Below the pieces are notes generated by a model. That model made no database searches. It was given only the letters and a program-made list of their open reading frames with translations, and was not told where the DNA came from. From an uncultured Bacilli bacterium (GTDB lineage Bacteria > Bacillota_I > Bacilli_A > RF39 > UBA660): a stretch of 24,654 nt of DNA. Made by a program: the position numbers and the translations under genes. Shown one piece after another: positions 23,488-24,654 of the stretch. Location: the NCBI GenBank assembly GCA_934140355.1, contig CAKPBH010000020.1, forward strand, positions 1-24,654, read 5' to 3'. Numbering within the stretch: the first letter of the stretch is position 1; each line of letters opens with the position of its first letter.

Positions 23488-24414
23488 TTACATATTTACT
23501 AAATCCATATAGTTTTTAGGAATACCCATTCGATCTAGTATTTTTTCAATTGGAATAGAATCTACTGCTCCATCTAATTTTTCAATTTCATATTCTACTT
23601 CTCTCATCATCATTCGAAAATCATCTTTTCGCAGTAGATATTTGCAAATAATTAATACTGAAAAAATATCATTTTTGCCATAAATATATTCATCATCCAT
23701 TCGAGGAATAGCTAATTTTTCATGATATGGTGTATTTAAGATTGCATTTTCCGATCGATGTTCATAGACAATATCTTCATGTGCACATAAATTGCGATAG
23801 TTGGATAAAATTGGTAAGAAATTTTCTAAATAACCAGTTGTTACACCAAAAATATCTGCAATTGCAACTTGATCTTCTGGTTTTAAAATAAGATACAATT
23901 CTGTTACAATACCAAAAGATAACACTTTCACTAAAACCCATAAAGGAATATAACCATAATTATTCATATAGTGTAGTGTTGCCATGTGATGATATCCATT
24001 TACTCGGATTTGTCTTTTCATTTTCTCAATCACATCTCTTACTCTCCTTGATTTACTTCTATCCGTAGTAAAGTTTTTTGGATTCAAATAATCTTTATCC
24101 CGATATCCATATTTTTTGGATAGTTGATAAGAAATAATAGATTTTAACTGATTTTCAATAATCAACAAATTCTTAAATAAAATATTTCTAAAATACCGAT
24201 CAAATAAAAAAATAGAATATAGTTCCCTAAAAGTAGAACCAACAACAAAAGTTTTATCTTGATAAGAATTCATAAGCATTATTCTATAACCATTAATAAA
24301 AAAATAATTTTCACGAAGCAGTATTTCCCGAGCCAGTTCCTCATCTTCAATAATTAATCCCTTACTCTTTAATATTTCTAACTGTTCATCAATTGTTTTA
24401 AAGAGTTTTTCCAT
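23488..24414 (-). CDS. Abi_2 family protein (AbiF/AbiD-like HEPN)
   Basis: A 308-residue member of the Abi_2 family (PF07751), whose characterised relatives AbiD/AbiF abort phage infection. The N-terminal part has QLEILKSKGLIIED followed by ENYFFINGYR, the usual entry motif. The middle has ENQLKSIISYQLSKKYG (87-103), and IPLWVLVKVLSFGIV (156-170) is a family hallmark. The HEPN catalytic motif Rx4H is present as RNLCAH (R207, H212), so RNase activity is likely. The ATG at 24414 follows TAGGTGA. The promoter region is shared with a divergent short transcript at 24520-24640. htrA follows closely. The protein is intact, so a functional defence or toxin role is plausible. The target is unknown. 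Confidence 0.88.
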   Translation of the reverse strand: MEKLFKTIDEQLEILKSKGLIIEDEELAREILLRENYFFINGYRIMLMNSYQDKTFVVGSTFRELYSIFLFDRYFRNILFKNLLIIENQLKSIISYQLSKKYGYRDKDYLNPKNFTTDRSKSRRVRDVIEKMKRQIRVNGYHHMATLHYMNNYGYIPLWVLVKVLSFGIVTELYLILKPEDQVAIADIFGVTTGYLENFLPILSNYRNLCAHEDIVYEHRSENAILNTPYHEKLAIPRMDDEYIYGKNDIFSVLIICKYLLRKDDFRMMMREVEYEIEKLDGAVDSIPIEKILDRMGIPKNYMDLVNM

Positions 24415-24443
24415 TTTATCACCTACTATATTATTCTAATAAT

Positions 24444-24460
24444 AGTATATCATGATTATA
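24444..24460 (-). promoter_or_regulatory. Abi_2 gene promoter region
   Basis: Two possible -10 boxes on the minus strand: TATACT (24449-24444), with TGA before it as an extended -10, and TATAAT (24460-24455). Neither has a good -35; a run of nine Ts lies upstream. The TATACT box sits in the same 12-base element that carries the divergent promoter. Confidence 0.5.
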
Positions 24461-24511
24461 AAAAAAAAGATACTATAAACTTCATTTCATATTCTCAAAA
24501 ATCATGATATA
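24446..24511. repeat. Inverted pair of AATCATGATATA elements between divergent promoters
   Basis: AATCATGATATA occurs on the plus strand at 24500-24511 and on the minus strand at 24457-24446. Each copy contains the palindrome ATCATGAT and runs into the -10 box of the promoter reading outward. Centre-to-centre distance is 54 bases. It may be a shared operator or simply duplicated promoter sequence. Confidence 0.65.
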
Positions 24512-24513
24512 AT
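24508..24513 (+). promoter_or_regulatory. -10 box of the short divergent transcript
   Basis: Perfect TATAAT with TGA directly before it (extended -10). The -35 position (24485-24490) reads TTTCAT, a weak match. Transcription would start near 24520. Confidence 0.6.
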
Positions 24514-24539
24514 AGCCTAGACGAAAGAAGGAATTAGGA

Positions 24540-24632
24540 ATGAATGAGCTATTAGCGACAAAATTAAGACCAACTAAACCCGAGTTTGACAGTTTTAATT
24601 TAAAAATCCTCTCTAGGTATTATAAAACCTAG
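24540..24632 (+). CDS. Possible 30-residue small ORF inside the short transcript
   Basis: The ATG at 24540 has AAGGA seven bases upstream. The product begins MNELLATKLRPTK and ends ILSRYYKT; it resembles nothing I know. Its stop codon TAG is the last three bases of the terminator stem, so a translating ribosome would disrupt the terminator. That fits either leader-peptide attenuation or a chance ORF over a structured RNA. Confidence 0.35.
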   Translation: MNELLATKLRPTKPEFDSFNLKILSRYYKT

Positions 24633-24640
24633 TTTTTCTT
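24613..24640 (+). terminator. Intrinsic terminator of the short transcript
   Basis: CTAGGT (24613-24618) pairs with ACCTAG (24627-24632) around an eight-base loop, followed by five Ts, C and two Ts. Confidence 0.8.
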
Positions 24641-24654
24641 TGTTAACTTTGTTG

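Larger units (their letters stand above)
24520..24640 (+). ncRNA. Candidate short structured RNA next to the Abi_2 gene
   Basis: A unit of about 120 bases bounded by an extended -10 promoter and an intrinsic terminator. Inside, AAATTAA (24561-24567) pairs with TTAATTT (24595-24601), AACT (24572-24575) with AGTT (24591-24594), and AAAC (24576-24579) with GTTT (24584-24587) around a CCGA loop. The bulges are GACC and GAC. Conserved RNAs (the abiF motif) are known beside Abi_2 genes, so this is a candidate, but I cannot match it to that model by eye. It also holds a 30-codon ORF, so it may instead be a small mRNA or an attenuator leader for a gene beyond the window. Confidence 0.45.

Noticed and set aside
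1..24654. CRISPR array, transposase, integrase, attachment site or tRNA gene
   Set aside because: No regularly spaced repeats, no recombinase-like product and no tRNA-like cloverleaf or CCA end was seen on either strand.

Overview
The window reads as chromosome of an AT-rich, low-GC Gram-positive bacterium (Bacillota/Bacilli, possibly an uncultured gut lineage near the Mollicutes branch). The evidence is RNase Y with its N-terminal membrane anchor, KhpA next to S16, a RicA/YmcA homologue directly behind miaB (the order of Bacillus subtilis), strong AGGAGG-type ribosome binding sites, SigA-like promoters with extended -10 boxes, and no outer-membrane genes. Tryptophan is TGG, so the standard bacterial code applies, yet none of the intact genes ends in TGA.

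Layout. 1-5500 (mostly minus strand): the first codons of a gene leaving the window, ruvB, a DUF2752 / zinc-ribbon DUF4234 pair in which the DUF4234 gene carries an in-frame stop, frr, a lone plus-strand membrane protein, rny, and rpsP-khpA. These are short transcription units, most with a recognisable promoter and hairpin terminator. 5588-14178: a cell-surface block with a polyprenyl-phosphate sugar synthase (GtrB-like) plus lipoprotein, a divergent GtrII-like membrane glucosyltransferase, a PF10131-type multi-pass protein, then a plus-strand operon with a two-module surface protein and two tandem membrane-anchored phosphodiester glycosidases. A likely reading is synthesis and trimming of a surface glycan, but no substrate can be read from the sequence. 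14338-21616 (minus): one apparent eight-gene operon, rluA-type synthase, DUF1294, lepA, a divergent RNB-domain protein, miaB, ricA, a small unknown and a MazG-like gene, mostly concerned with rRNA/tRNA modification, translation and RNA decay. 21761-24414 (minus): rubrerythrin, an HtrA-type protease and an Abi_2 (AbiF/AbiD-like HEPN) protein.

Most interesting: (1) the Abi_2 gene faces a divergent short transcription unit (about 24520-24640) with its own promoter, a nested hairpin and an intrinsic terminator, and the two promoters share a 12-base element in mirror orientation. This is a candidate HEPN-toxin/ncRNA pair. (2) The RNB-domain protein between lepA and miaB has lost one of the four active-site aspartates and the usual cold-shock/S1 domains. 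(3) The DUF4234 gene is interrupted by a single TAA, after which the reading frame continues perfectly to an ATGA junction with DUF2752. That junction also corrects the DUF2752 start.
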